Assembly (NCBI GenBank): GCA_902729415.1
Contig: CACVCF010000556.1
Span: forward strand, 62,001 to 126,000
Direction of reading: 5' to 3'
Source: Terasakiella magnetica
Lineage (GTDB): Bacteria; Pseudomonadota; Alphaproteobacteria; Rhodospirillales; Magnetospirillaceae
DNA length: 64,000 bases
Position 1 is the stretch's first letter, and every line of letters starts with the position of its first letter. Positions 8,487 to 17,048 of this stretch are shown here, piece after piece. The notes under the pieces were generated by a model. It searched no databases. It was not told where the DNA came from and was given only the letters and a program-made list of their open reading frames with translations. The translations under genes were made by a program, and so were the position numbers.

Positions 8487-9260
8487 TTATATTTTTAGTT
8501 TAGAGCCTTCCGCCTCGGCGGCATGTGCAGCCTCCGGGTCGCCCGCCCGCCCGAACAGCTTGGAGGCATGATGCAGCAGCTTGCGCGCCTCGTCCTTGCG
8601 GCCTTGATCGGCCAGGACATGGCCCACGGCCCGCGTCGCCTTGGCCTCACCCAGCAGGTCGCCCACCTCCTGAAACAGCGCGATGGCTTTGTGATAATCG
8701 GCCAGTGCCCGGTCGAATTGCCCCAAGCTCCGGGCAATGCCTGCAATAGCCCGCAAGGTGTTGGCCGCCCCCAAGCTGTCACCGCCTTGGCGGTATTGGT
8801 TCAGAGCCTCTCCATAGAGATCAAGGGCCTTGTCCTGGCGTCCCTGATCACGTTCCACATGCCCCAGACGGCGGGCCACATGCCCCCGGCCGGAATGATC
8901 CGAGGCGCTGTCGTAAAGTGTACCCGCCGAACGATAGCAATCCACCGCCTCGGCCACATGGCCGCCACGTTCGGCCAACCGCCCCAGCCGCACCAGTACG
9001 CCTGCCTGGGATTTCTGATCGCCGCCGCGGGCGAACAGGGCGCGGGCATCAACATAGGCTTCACGGGCGGGCGGCAGATGTCCGGTCTCGGCCTCGATAT
9101 CGCCGAACCGGGTGAGCGCAGTGGCTTCGCCGATGGCATCACCGCTCTGGTGATAGAGCAGACGCGCCCGGCAACAAGCCTCGCGGGCCTGGGCCTTTTC
9201 CCCCGTCAACCACAGCTTTTCTGCTTGATCGAGGATCGTATCGGCCTCGCTTTGCGTCAT
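8487..9260 (-). CDS. TPR-repeat protein
   Basis: A 257-residue soluble protein built almost wholly of tetratricopeptide-like repeats of about 40 residues. Recurrent features are the A-x-x-x-Y-x-x-A-L-x-L-x-x-x-x-G-D pattern and the G-x-A-x-x-x-R-x-x-G pattern (for example RALADYHKAIALFQEVGDLLGEAKATRAVGHVLADQG). Such scaffolds bind partner proteins. There is no signal peptide. It is transcribed alone on the minus strand, divergent from the pentapeptide-repeat gene. No enzymatic domain is attached and the partner is unknown. Confidence 0.75.
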   Translation of the reverse strand: MTQSEADTILDQAEKLWLTGEKAQAREACCRARLLYHQSGDAIGEATALTRFGDIEAETGHLPPAREAYVDARALFARGGDQKSQAGVLVRLGRLAERGGHVAEAVDCYRSAGTLYDSASDHSGRGHVARRLGHVERDQGRQDKALDLYGEALNQYRQGGDSLGAANTLRAIAGIARSLGQFDRALADYHKAIALFQEVGDLLGEAKATRAVGHVLADQGRKDEARKLLHHASKLFGRAGDPEAAHAAEAEGSKLKI

Positions 9261-9337
9261 TGGCCCAACCCTTCCGTATTCTACTGAGGATAAATATCCC
9301 CTTTCATCCCGGCAGAGGGAAGACTAAAACCGTCATT

Positions 9338-9829
9338 ATGCGTATGCGTCACCTCACCTTGGTTCTGCTGCTTGCCTCTGCCCCGGTTTTTGCGGCGGAT
9401 TGCACCGCTCCGGCGGCACCGCAGGTGGATTGGCAACGGTGCTATATGGATGGGCGCAACTTCGCCGGGCACGATCTCAGCCGGTCGCGGCTGCGTGAGA
9501 CCAGCTTTCAGCGCTCGGACCTGTCCAAGGCGGACCTGACACGGGTTGACGGCTATCGGGTACGCTTCATCAGCGCCGCCATGCGGGAAAGCCGGTTGGA
9601 CGACGGCCAGTTCGCCGAGGCTGACTTTACCAAGGCTGATCTGACCGGAGCATCCCTGGTGCGGGCAGACCTGCGCCGCGCCCGCTTTTTCCATGCGTCG
9701 CTCAGGGGGGTAGACCTGACAGGCGCCAAGATCATGGGGGCCGAACTGCTAAGCGCCGATCTGTCCCTGGCCCGCTGGACCGATGGGCAGAAAATTTGCC
9801 CTGAAGGCTCCATCGGACAGTGTAATTAA
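9338..9829 (+). CDS. Secreted pentapeptide-repeat protein
   Basis: About 163 residues. I take the ATG at 9338 (or 9344), preceded by GAGGGA, because a clean signal peptide follows (LTLVLLLASAPVFAADC), although the frame is open further upstream. The mature protein carries pentapeptide repeats of the A(D/N)Lxx type (LSKADLTRV, FAEADFTKADLTGASLVRADLRRARF, LRGVDLTGAKIMGAELLSADLS), which form a right-handed quadrilateral beta-helix. Four Cys (two near the mature N-terminus, two near the C-terminus) could form disulfides. It precedes the diguanylate cyclase gene by 11 bases and may be cotranscribed with it. The role is unknown. Confidence 0.75.
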   Translation: MRMRHLTLVLLLASAPVFAADCTAPAAPQVDWQRCYMDGRNFAGHDLSRSRLRETSFQRSDLSKADLTRVDGYRVRFISAAMRESRLDDGQFAEADFTKADLTGASLVRADLRRARFFHASLRGVDLTGAKIMGAELLSADLSLARWTDGQKICPEGSIGQCN

Positions 9830-9840
9830 GGGACCGGCGA

Positions 9841-10878
9841 ATGAAGACAACGAATTCCATCGATGTGGCCCTCCATTGCGGCAAGGCCGCCATGGCCATG
9901 ATGGAGCGGCATAAGGTACCGCCGATCCCCGATAATTTCAGTGTCTGGTACGCCTATGTCGGCGGGCACAACCCCCAGCTCATCGCCGAGATAGACAACC
10001 TTCTCAAGGCCGGGCGCAAATTCGACGACAAGCTCAACGAGGAGCTTTACGAACGCTTTGCCTCGACCTCCAGCGTCAAGGCCGAACTGCGCGAAGCCGG
10101 ACAGCGGGTGGAAGAGGCTGTGGGCCGGGTGCTGCAATACCTGAACCAAGCCAATGACGGCACCGCCAATTACGGCGTGGCGCTGGAAACCTTTTCCGGC
10201 CATCTTGCCGGGGACCAGACCCCCGATCACCTGTCCGAAGCGGTCGCCGCCATCCTGGACGAGACCAAGGTGGTCTCCGAAATCAATCAGCAGCTTGAAC
10301 GCCAGTTGGAAACCTCGTCGGAGGAAATAACCCGGCTGCGCAACGATCTGGCCGATCTCAAGCGCGAAGCCACAACCGACGCGCTGACCGAGTTGTCCAA
10401 CCGCAAGCACTTCGACCAGACCCTGGAAGAAGCCATCCTCAAGGCCAAGAGCAAAAGCCGGGCGCTGTGCCTGCTCATCCTCGACATCGATCACTTCAAG
10501 CAGTTCAACGATAATTTCGGCCACCAGATGGGCGACCAGATCCTGAAGCTGGTGGCCCGCATCCTGGGCAGCGTCGCCCGCTCCATCGACACCACCGCGC
10601 GCTATGGCGGTGAGGAATTCGCTGTGATCCTGCCGGAGATGGCCCTGGATGAAGCCACGCAGGTGGCGGAAGCGATCAGAACCAAGGTCGCCGACCGCAA
10701 GGTCACCAACCGCCGCACCGGCCAAGTGCTGGGACAGGTCACCTTGTCCATCGGCGTAGCGGAATATCAGTCGGGCGAGTCCATGGGGGGATTTGTCCAC
10801 CGCGCCGACGAAGCCATGTACACCGCCAAACGCCAGGGGCGCAATCAGGTCAAGACCGAGCGGGATGTGCCGTCATAA
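9841..10878 (+). CDS. GGDEF diguanylate cyclase
   Basis: A 345-residue cytoplasmic enzyme that makes c-di-GMP from two GTP. The N-terminal about 130 residues form a helical domain, followed by a coiled coil (about 135-180, ISEINQQLERQLETSSEEITRL region). The GGDEF domain begins at TDALTELSNRKHFDQ, and its active-site motif is GGEEF at residues 256-260, so it should be catalytically active. No receiver, PAS or membrane domain is present, so the signal input must come from the N-terminal helices or from partners. A response regulator gene follows 48 bases later. Confidence 0.9.
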   Translation: MKTTNSIDVALHCGKAAMAMMERHKVPPIPDNFSVWYAYVGGHNPQLIAEIDNLLKAGRKFDDKLNEELYERFASTSSVKAELREAGQRVEEAVGRVLQYLNQANDGTANYGVALETFSGHLAGDQTPDHLSEAVAAILDETKVVSEINQQLERQLETSSEEITRLRNDLADLKREATTDALTELSNRKHFDQTLEEAILKAKSKSRALCLLILDIDHFKQFNDNFGHQMGDQILKLVARILGSVARSIDTTARYGGEEFAVILPEMALDEATQVAEAIRTKVADRKVTNRRTGQVLGQVTLSIGVAEYQSGESMGGFVHRADEAMYTAKRQGRNQVKTERDVPS

Positions 10879-10926
10879 CGCATGCGGCGATCATCCTTGT
10901 GCGGATAATCGGGGTACAGACAGCCT

Positions 10927-11652
10927 ATGATATTGGAACGTCGCGTCATCATCTTTCCCAGATCGGACTTCCTCGATGCCATGCGCCGCTATGGCGGGCG
11001 CATCGGCAAAAACATGCCGGACACGGCGCCCGATCTTCTTAATTTCGATCCGTCCCAAGATATCGCGCTGAGCATCCGCTTCCCGCCGATCTATGCTGGA
11101 AGCTCGGCCAAGGACTTCATCTTCAGCCGCGACGACGTCGGCCAGGCACTGACCCTTTATTGCCGCGAGCACCGGGTGCCGCTGCCCAAGACCGCCACCA
11201 AACAGATCGAACGCTTCAAGGACGGCGCCGCCCTCAGCATGCTGATCGGTAATTCCGGCCTCAACGTCTTGATCATCGACGATCAGGAAGTGATGCGGAC
11301 CATCATCAAAAGGCTGCTGGCCAAGGCGTCGCCCTCGGTGATCTCCGAAGCCTCCGACGGTCTTCAGGCCCTGGAGATGCTGCGGTCGGGCGAGGTTGAT
11401 CCCGACGTGATCCTGTGCGACCTGCATATGGAGCATATGGACGGTGCCGAGTTCCTGCGCACGCTGCGCGCCGACAAGGGCAACGTCAACAGCCGCAAGC
11501 CGGTGCTGATCCTGACCAGTGACAAATCCGAGCAAGCCCACGAAATCACCCGGCAGGTGGGAGCCTCCAAGGTTCTGACCAAACCCATCTCCGCCGATGA
11601 CCTGATCAAACAGATCAATCTGGTCCGCGGCCACTTCGAAGCGGGCCGATGA
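10927..11652 (+). CDS. Response regulator with an unclassified N-terminal domain
   Basis: A 241-residue protein. Residues 1 to about 112 form a domain I do not recognise (contains LSIRFPPIYAGSSAKDFIFSRDD). Residues about 115-238 are a CheY-like receiver with the acidic pair in LIIDDQEVMR, the phosphoacceptor Asp in VILCDLHMEHMDG, a Thr in LILTSDKS and the Lys in VLTKPIS. There is no DNA-binding output domain. The N-terminal half may be the output or localisation module. It lies 48 bases after the diguanylate cyclase and 13 bases before a membrane-protein gene, so these probably form one signalling operon. Confidence 0.8.
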   Translation: MILERRVIIFPRSDFLDAMRRYGGRIGKNMPDTAPDLLNFDPSQDIALSIRFPPIYAGSSAKDFIFSRDDVGQALTLYCREHRVPLPKTATKQIERFKDGAALSMLIGNSGLNVLIIDDQEVMRTIIKRLLAKASPSVISEASDGLQALEMLRSGEVDPDVILCDLHMEHMDGAEFLRTLRADKGNVNSRKPVLILTSDKSEQAHEITRQVGASKVLTKPISADDLIKQINLVRGHFEAGR

Positions 11653-11665
11653 CGAAAGAGCGCCC

Positions 11666-12361
11666 ATGAGGCTGTTGCGGTTCTGCCCCCTGGCGCTTCG
11701 CGCCCTGGCCTTCCTGCTGGAGCGGAGCCCAACCTTTCTCCGCCTGTCGTGGATCGCTATGCTTGCCACCCTCCTGGCGGGCGCAGTCTCCGAGCGCTTC
11801 ATCTGGCTGGGCGGTATCGTCGACCTCATGGTCCGCGGCGTCTTCGTGGTGGCCTGGATGCGGCTGGTTGCCGAGGGCGAACTCCCCAGCGGCGCCGCCC
11901 CCTTCCGCCTGGGGCGGCGGGAAATTTTCACCGCCCTGGGCTGGATGGTGGCCGAGACCTTCGTCACTTTCCCCGCCCATCTGATCGCCGCCTCCCTGGG
12001 CATGGCCACTGGCATCGTCAGCAGCGATCTGGTCATCGTCTTGCTGGCGCTGGCCCATGCCCTGTTGGGGGTGGTGTTCCTGCTGCCTTCCGAAGCGGCG
12101 CTGGAGCCCGAGGACGGCAAATCCTGGCAATTGCCGGAAATGGTCATGTCGGGCGGCATCGCCGTCAGCCTGGCCGCCTTCCTGGCCTGGCTGCCCGGCA
12201 ACCTGCTGGACTGGGCGGTCCGTATGCTTCCCACCCAGGAAGTGCTGGACGGCATCACCCTCACCCAGATGCTTCTGGTGCCCATCCACTATCTGGCCAT
12301 GGCGCTGATGGGTGGCACCATGGCCCTGGTGTGGAAAGCCCTATCCTCCGAGAAGATCTGA
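11666..12361 (+). CDS. Hypothetical polytopic membrane protein
   Basis: A 231-residue protein with about five or six hydrophobic segments (around residues 27-45, 50-68, 90-108, 115-140, 165-185 and 200-225) and no recognised family motif. It starts 13 bases after the response regulator, with GAAAGAG as a ribosome-binding site, so it is probably cotranscribed with that gene. A membrane partner for the soluble response regulator is conceivable but unsupported. The gene ends 19 bases before the convergent nitrilase-family gene. Confidence 0.6.
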   Translation: MRLLRFCPLALRALAFLLERSPTFLRLSWIAMLATLLAGAVSERFIWLGGIVDLMVRGVFVVAWMRLVAEGELPSGAAPFRLGRREIFTALGWMVAETFVTFPAHLIAASLGMATGIVSSDLVIVLLALAHALLGVVFLLPSEAALEPEDGKSWQLPEMVMSGGIAVSLAAFLAWLPGNLLDWAVRMLPTQEVLDGITLTQMLLVPIHYLAMALMGGTMALVWKALSSEKI

Positions 12362-12380
12362 CCCGCCGAACAGGCCCTGG

Positions 12381-13214
12381 CTACGCCTCCCGCTTAGGCA
12401 TGGCAAAGGGACGGTCGTGCTCCAGACAGGGGATCTTTCTGCGGGCGTCTTCCACCTTGACCGGATCGATATCGGCCATCACCCAGCCCGGCTGTTCCAG
12501 CGCGTCGGCCAAAATCTCACCCCAGGGGCTGACGATCAGAGCGTGGCCATAGGTCTGACGGTTGTTGGCATGCTCGCCGCACTGGGCGGGGGCAAAGACA
12601 TAGCAGCCGGTCTCGATAGCCCGCGCCCGCAGCAGCACATGCCAATGGGCCTTGCCGGTGGTGCGGGTGAAAGCCGCCGGAATGGCGAGGAAGTCGCAAC
12701 CCGACTTGGCCAAGGCCCGAAACAGATGCGGGAAGCGGAGATCGTAGCAGACCGACAGCCCCATCCGCCCCCAAGGCAGCCGCACCGAAGCGGCGCTATC
12801 ACCGGGGGCGAAGGTGGCGGATTCCTTGTAGACCTCGCCCAGCCCCAGATCGACGTCGAACATGTGGATCTTGTCGTAGCGGCTGGCGATCTCGCCATCG
12901 GGGCGCAAGACATAGGTGCGGTTGGCCACCATGCCGCCGTCCAGCAGCACATGCAGGCTGCCGATATGCAGCCAGACCCCGATTTCCCGCGCCAGATTGC
13001 GAAAGAACGTCAGGGCCAGATGCTCTTCCTCCGGCATGGCCTTGAGCACGATGTTCGAGCGGCCCCACTCCATCATAGCCACGTTCTCGGGCATCAGGAT
13101 CAGGTCGGCTCCGGCGGCGCGGGCCTCGACGGCGAAGCGAGCGGCGTTCTCGCAGTTCTGTTGCAGGTCGTTGCTGGAATTGACCTGGATACAGGCCGCC
13201 TTGAAACTCCTCAC
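12381..13214 (-). CDS. Carbon-nitrogen hydrolase, Nit1-type (deaminated glutathione amidase-like)
   Basis: A 277-residue amidase of the nitrilase superfamily. The catalytic triad is visible: Glu43 in LMPENVAM, a Lys in RYDKIHMFDVDL and the nucleophilic Cys in LSVCYDLRFP. The DKIHMFDVDL and YDLRFP segments place it with the Nit1/Nit2 branch, which repairs deaminated glutathione. Adjacency to glutaredoxin grxC (4-base overlap, grxC upstream) supports a thiol-metabolism role. Omega-amidase activity is the main alternative. Confidence 0.85.
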   Translation of the reverse strand: MRSFKAACIQVNSSNDLQQNCENAARFAVEARAAGADLILMPENVAMMEWGRSNIVLKAMPEEEHLALTFFRNLAREIGVWLHIGSLHVLLDGGMVANRTYVLRPDGEIASRYDKIHMFDVDLGLGEVYKESATFAPGDSAASVRLPWGRMGLSVCYDLRFPHLFRALAKSGCDFLAIPAAFTRTTGKAHWHVLLRARAIETGCYVFAPAQCGEHANNRQTYGHALIVSPWGEILADALEQPGWVMADIDPVKVEDARRKIPCLEHDRPFAMPKREA

Positions 13215-13474
13215 GCTTCACCCGCCAGCATGGGATCAAGCTTGCCCGTACGATCAAGATCGTAAAGATCGTCACAGCCGCCCACATGCTGGTCATTGAT
13301 GAAGATCTGCGGCACGGTGCGGCGGCCACCGGCCCGGTTGGTCATGTACTGACGCAAACCGTCATCGGTGCTGACGTCGATCTCGGTATAGGTCACGCCC
13401 TTCTTGTCGAACAGCTTCTTGGCTCGAACGCAATAGGGGCAGACTTCGGTGGTATAGATCTCGATAACAGGCAT
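13211..13474 (-). CDS. grxC: Glutaredoxin 3
   Basis: An 87-residue dithiol glutaredoxin that reduces protein and small-molecule disulfides with glutathione. The active site CPYC occupies residues 12-15 (TTEVCPYCVRAKKLFDKKG). The Thr-Val-Pro cis-proline (RTVPQIFINDQHVGG) and the GG-C-D-DL glutathione-binding turn are present. The length is normal for the family. The gene is first in an operon with the downstream nitrilase-family amidase. Confidence 0.93.
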   Translation of the reverse strand: MPVIEIYTTEVCPYCVRAKKLFDKKGVTYTEIDVSTDDGLRQYMTNRAGGRRTVPQIFINDQHVGGCDDLYDLDRTGKLDPMLAGEA

Positions 13475-13522
13475 CTGGGGCTCCCTATGGCGTAGCAGCC
13501 GGGCATGGGGTGTGCGGCCTTT

Positions 13523-14260
13523 TTACCCCACCTTCACCACCCGCGCCAGCGTGAGCACATCCACGGACAGCGCCCCCGCCCGCAGCAAAACCCGCGCGCA
13601 TTCGCCGATGGTGGCGCCGCTGGTCATGACGTCGTCAATCAGCACCACCCGCTTTCCCCCTAAAGCACCAAGCCGACGCGAGGCCACCGTAAAGGCGCCT
13701 GCCACATTACGCGCCCGCCCCTCCCGCCCCATGTGGCCCTGGGACGGTGTCGGACGCAGACGCGTCAGCAGATCGGGAATCGCCGCTATGCCGGTCTGAC
13801 GCGCCACCCCCATGGCCAGCAGCGCCGCCTGATTATAACGCCGCGACAGCAACCGCCAGCGGTGCAGCGGCACCGGCACCAGCAGATCGGCCCCCGCCAG
13901 CACATCGGCACCGGCCCGCGCCATCCAGCGGGCAAAGGCGGGAACTCCCTCCAGGCGGTCGCCGTGCTTGAAACGCAGGATCAGGGCGCGGCTCTCGTCG
14001 TCATAGCGAAATACCGCCCGCGCCCGGCGAAAGCGGGGCGGGTCACGGGCGCAATCGCCGCACACCGCCTCCGGCCCAACCTCGACCTCGAAAGGAAGGC
14101 CGCAGCAGGCGCAATAAGGCGGTGCCAGAAACTCGGTCTTGGACCAACACGCCGGACACAGCGCTCCCGGCTCTCCCACCGGGGCGTGACACGACAGACA
14201 CAGCGGCGGCAGCAGCGCGTCGGTCACCAGCCGTCCCAGGCGGAAAAGCAGGTTTGTCAT
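13523..14260 (-). CDS. comF: ComF-family phosphoribosyltransferase-like protein
   Basis: A 245-residue protein with an N-terminal zinc-finger region of paired Cys (CLSCHAPVGEPGALCPACW, then CACC and CGDC) and a C-terminal type I phosphoribosyltransferase fold with the PRPP loop VVLIDDVMTSGAT. In competent bacteria ComF takes part in DNA uptake; in most proteobacteria the role is not defined. It stands alone upstream of grxC, on the same strand and separated by about 48 bases. Confidence 0.87.
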   Translation of the reverse strand: MTNLLFRLGRLVTDALLPPLCLSCHAPVGEPGALCPACWSKTEFLAPPYCACCGLPFEVEVGPEAVCGDCARDPPRFRRARAVFRYDDESRALILRFKHGDRLEGVPAFARWMARAGADVLAGADLLVPVPLHRWRLLSRRYNQAALLAMGVARQTGIAAIPDLLTRLRPTPSQGHMGREGRARNVAGAFTVASRRLGALGGKRVVLIDDVMTSGATIGECARVLLRAGALSVDVLTLARVVKVG

Positions 14261-14321
14261 GGCCCCGCAACGCCTCGGGCTGGCGCCCTCGTCGAGATCC
14301 GCCCCTCAAACGTCGGGTGCG
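14261..14321. repeat. Degenerate partial copy of the 105-bp hairpin repeat
   Basis: This stretch between comF and a divergent methyltransferase gene keeps the GCAAC ... CTCGTCGAGATC ... CCCTCAAACG order of the 4475 array but has lost the long central hairpins. It probably includes part of the region upstream of comF. Confidence 0.6.
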
Positions 14322-14382
14322 CAATTACCACCTTTCTCATCCCTCTTCCCCTTGCCGCCCCCGGCATGCCATATAGCCATTC

Positions 14383-15297
14383 ATGAAGATCTTCGACCGC
14401 TCGCTGGTGCGCAAGCGCCGAGACCGCGCCGCCGCCAATTTCGCTCTCCACGACTTCCTGATCCGCGAGGTCGCCGAGCGGCTGGCCGACCGGCTGGACG
14501 ATGTGAAGCGCAGCTTTCCCATGGCGCTGGATCTGGGGTGCCACACCGGTGAGATGGCCCAGACCATCGGCAAGCGGGGCGGGATCGAGACCCTGGTGCA
14601 ATGCGATATTTCACCCGCCATGGCGGCGCGTGCCGCCGCCGCCAACGGCCACCCCACCCTGGCGGTGGACGAGGAATGGCTGCCCTTTGCCCCCGCCAGC
14701 TTTGATCTGGTGCTGTCGTGCCTGTCACTGCATTGGGTCAATGACCTGCCCGGCACCTTGGTGCAGATCCGCCGTATCCTGAAGCCCGACGGCCTGTTTC
14801 TGGCCGCCATCGCTGGCGCCGGAACCCTGGGCGAGTTGCGCCAAGCGCTGATGGAGGCGGAACTGGCGGAGGAAGGCGGCGTCAGCCCCCGCGTCTCACC
14901 CTTCGCCGATGTGCGCGACCTGGGCGGACTGTTGCAGCGGGCGGGCTTTGCCCTGCCGGTGGTGGACTTCGACAGCGTCAACGTCACCTATGCCGACCCC
15001 ATGCGGCTACTGACCGACCTGCGCGGCATGGGCGAGACCAATGCCGTGGCGGAACAGCGCAAGGGTCTGACCCGTCGAGCGACGCTGCTGCACGCCATCA
15101 ACGCCTATCAAAGCCGCTTTACCGGTGCCGACGGCCGCCTGCCCGCCAGCTTTCACATCATCACCATGACCGGATGGGCGCCACACCCCGATCAGCCCAA
15201 GCCCCTGGCGCCGGGCAGCGCCACCCACAACCTGGCCGATATCCTGGGCGGCGGCGGCTTCGGAGCGGGCGGCCGCTACCCCGCCGACAAGTCCTGA
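14383..15297 (+). CDS. Class I SAM-dependent methyltransferase (BioC/NDUFAF5-like)
   Basis: A 304-residue protein with an N-terminal extension (FDRSLVRKRRDRAAANFALHDFLIREV) typical of the alphaproteobacterial and mitochondrial NDUFAF5-like group. SAM motif I is ALDLGCHTGEM, with later motifs at LVLSCLSLHWVNDLPG and LKPDGLFLAAIAG. NDUFAF5 relatives hydroxylate an arginine of complex I, while BioC methylates malonyl-ACP; sequence alone does not decide. Its stop overlaps the sfsA start by one base, so the two are cotranscribed. Confidence 0.8.
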   Translation: MKIFDRSLVRKRRDRAAANFALHDFLIREVAERLADRLDDVKRSFPMALDLGCHTGEMAQTIGKRGGIETLVQCDISPAMAARAAAANGHPTLAVDEEWLPFAPASFDLVLSCLSLHWVNDLPGTLVQIRRILKPDGLFLAAIAGAGTLGELRQALMEAELAEEGGVSPRVSPFADVRDLGGLLQRAGFALPVVDFDSVNVTYADPMRLLTDLRGMGETNAVAEQRKGLTRRATLLHAINAYQSRFTGADGRLPASFHIITMTGWAPHPDQPKPLAPGSATHNLADILGGGGFGAGGRYPADKS

Positions 15298-16019
15298 TGC
15301 GGTTTTCCGCCCCTCTGATCCGCGCCACCCTGATCAAGCGCTACAAGCGCTTTCTGGCCGACGTGACGCTGGACAGCGGCGAAGAGGTCACCGTCCACGT
15401 CGCCAATTCCGGCGCCATGCTGGGCACCGCGGTCCCCGGCATGGAGGTTTGGCTGACCCCCGCCTCCAACCCCGAACGCAAGCTGAAATGGAACTGGGAG
15501 ATGGTGACGGTGGACGGCCATCTGGTCGGGGTCAACACCGCCCATCCCAATCTCATCGCCGCCGAAGCAATCCGCGACAGCCTGATCCCCGAATTGGCGG
15601 GCTATGCCTCCATCCGGCGCGAAGTGAAATACGGCCGCAATTCGCGCATCGATCTGCTGCTGGAAAGTGAAGGCCGCCCCCGCTGCTGGGTCGAGGTCAA
15701 AAACGTCCACTTGAAGCGCGGCGCCTGGGCGGAGTTTCCCGATGCCGTCACCGCCCGCGGCACCAAGCATCTGGGCGAATTGCGCGCCATGACGGCCCAG
15801 GGCGACCGCGCAGTGATGCTCTATCTGGTGCAGCGAAGCGATTGCATCGGCTTTCGCCCCGCCGCCGACATCGATCCCGTCTATGCCGCCGCCCTGATCG
15901 AGGCAAAACGGGACGGCGTTGAAACGATCTGCTATACCTGCCTCCTGTCACATCAGGGCATCACCCTGGGCGACGCCTTGCCCATGACCGTCGGCGGCGC
16001 CGAAATCGAACGGACGTAA
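15297..16019 (+). CDS. sfsA: SfsA, DNA/RNA nuclease-like sugar fermentation stimulation protein
   Basis: A 240-residue protein of the SfsA family. Features are the N-terminal OB-like part (TLIKRYKRFLADVTLDSGEEVTVHVANSG) and the C-terminal nuclease-like fold with RIDLLLE and CWVEVKNVHLKR, which contain the acidic and Lys residues of a PD-(D/E)xK-type site, and then FPDAVTARGTKHLGEL. The ATG at 15297 shares a base with the upstream stop; the frame extends further upstream but only inside the methyltransferase gene. The map gene follows 7 bases downstream. Confidence 0.92.
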   Translation: MRFSAPLIRATLIKRYKRFLADVTLDSGEEVTVHVANSGAMLGTAVPGMEVWLTPASNPERKLKWNWEMVTVDGHLVGVNTAHPNLIAAEAIRDSLIPELAGYASIRREVKYGRNSRIDLLLESEGRPRCWVEVKNVHLKRGAWAEFPDAVTARGTKHLGELRAMTAQGDRAVMLYLVQRSDCIGFRPAADIDPVYAAALIEAKRDGVETICYTCLLSHQGITLGDALPMTVGGAEIERT

Positions 16020-16026
16020 AAATTCT

Positions 16027-16827
16027 ATGGAACGGGAAGACACGCACATCCGCCTCCACGGCCCCGCCGATTTCGAGGGTATGCGCAAAGCGGGCCGTCT
16101 GGCCGCCGAAACTCTGGACTTTATTGCTCCCCATGTGGTGCCGGGCGTCACCACCGCCGAACTGGACCGGCTGTGCGCCGAGTTCATCATTCAGCGCGGC
16201 GGCATCAATGCTCCGCTCAACTACCGGGGTTATCCGAAGTCGATCTGCACTTCCATCAACCATGTGGTTTGCCACGGCATTCCCAGCGACAAGAAGCTGC
16301 TGGACGGCGATATCGTCAATATCGATGTCACCCCCATCGTCGATGGCTGGCACGGTGATTCCAGCCGGATGTACTACGCCGGCAAAGTGGGGGTGAAGGC
16401 CTCCAAGCTGGTGGAAGTCACCTACGAAGCCCTGATGCGCGCCATCGAGATGGTGCGCCCGGGCGTTACCCTGGGCGACCTTGGTCACGCCATCCAAACT
16501 CTGGTGGAAAAGCATCGATTCTCGGTCGTACGCGATTTCTGCGGCCATGGTCTGGGGCGGGTTTTCCACGAGCCCCCCAATGTCATGCATTACGGCAAAC
16601 CAGGGGAAGGCCTGGCCCTGGAAGAAGGTATGTTTTTCACGATTGAACCCATGGTCAATGCCGGGCGCTTTGATACAAAAATCCTGTCCGATGGCTGGAC
16701 TGCCGTAACCAAGGACAAGTCTCTTTCCGCCCAATTCGAGCATTCCATTGGCGTCACCGCCACCGGATGTGAGATTTTCACCCAATCATCCCAGGGGCTC
16801 CACTGTCCGCCCTACATATGTGCATAG
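16027..16827 (+). CDS. map: Type I methionine aminopeptidase
   Basis: A 266-residue cytosolic enzyme that removes N-terminal Met from nascent proteins. The dinuclear metal site is visible: two Asp in NIDVTPIVDGWHGDSSRMY, His in GHGLGRVFHEPP, Glu in TIEPMVNAG and Glu in AQFEHSIGVT. The catalytic His in NHVVCHGIP is also present. The C-terminal residues (SSQGLHCPPYICA) extend a little past the family core. It is third in an operon with the methyltransferase and sfsA. Confidence 0.95.
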   Translation: MEREDTHIRLHGPADFEGMRKAGRLAAETLDFIAPHVVPGVTTAELDRLCAEFIIQRGGINAPLNYRGYPKSICTSINHVVCHGIPSDKKLLDGDIVNIDVTPIVDGWHGDSSRMYYAGKVGVKASKLVEVTYEALMRAIEMVRPGVTLGDLGHAIQTLVEKHRFSVVRDFCGHGLGRVFHEPPNVMHYGKPGEGLALEEGMFFTIEPMVNAGRFDTKILSDGWTAVTKDKSLSAQFEHSIGVTATGCEIFTQSSQGLHCPPYICA

Positions 16828-16905
16828 CTAACAAAACCTAATTCTTTCGAGGCAGAGAATTTCATCTCACCAAGCCCATTGAATGCCGCATCGTGGGTTT
16901 TCGGA

Positions 16906-16925
16906 TATGTGATGGAAATCACATA
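16906..16925. promoter_or_regulatory. Perfect CRP-like palindrome upstream of the first paralogous gene
   Basis: TATGTGA at 16906-16912 and TCACATA at 16919-16925 form perfect 7-base arms around a 6-base spacer. The core TGTGA-N6-TCACA is identical to the classical CRP half-site pattern. Its centre is about 72 bases before the transcription start implied by the promoter at 16954, a spacing used by CRP-type activators. The factor is inferred; a CRP/FNR-family protein is likely. Confidence 0.65.
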
Positions 16926-16953
16926 AGTTTGAGTCGAAACCGGTTATGGTTTT

Positions 16954-16981
16954 TTGTTAGTATTATGACGTTGGATATAAG
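16954..16981 (+). promoter_or_regulatory. Predicted sigma70-type promoter
   Basis: TTGTTA (16954-16959) and TATAAG (16976-16981) are separated by 16 bases, in an unusually AT-rich stretch between map and the gene at 17049. The implied start site is near 16988, giving a leader of about 60 bases. No experimental support is available. Confidence 0.45.
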
Positions 16982-17048
16982 TAAGTCGAAGGTTCGGATT
17001 TTACCATTGTGACGCGAGAGATCGCCGCAAAGGTCAGGGACCAAGGGT

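Noticed and set aside
10891-12285. Long open frame on the minus strand opposite the response regulator and membrane protein
   Set aside because: Low-complexity Ser/Arg/Gln composition and complete overlap with two supported plus-strand genes.
16828-17048. Possible small RNA in the AT-rich gap before the first paralogue
   Set aside because: Only a promoter and palindrome can be supported; no independent terminator or conserved structure is visible.
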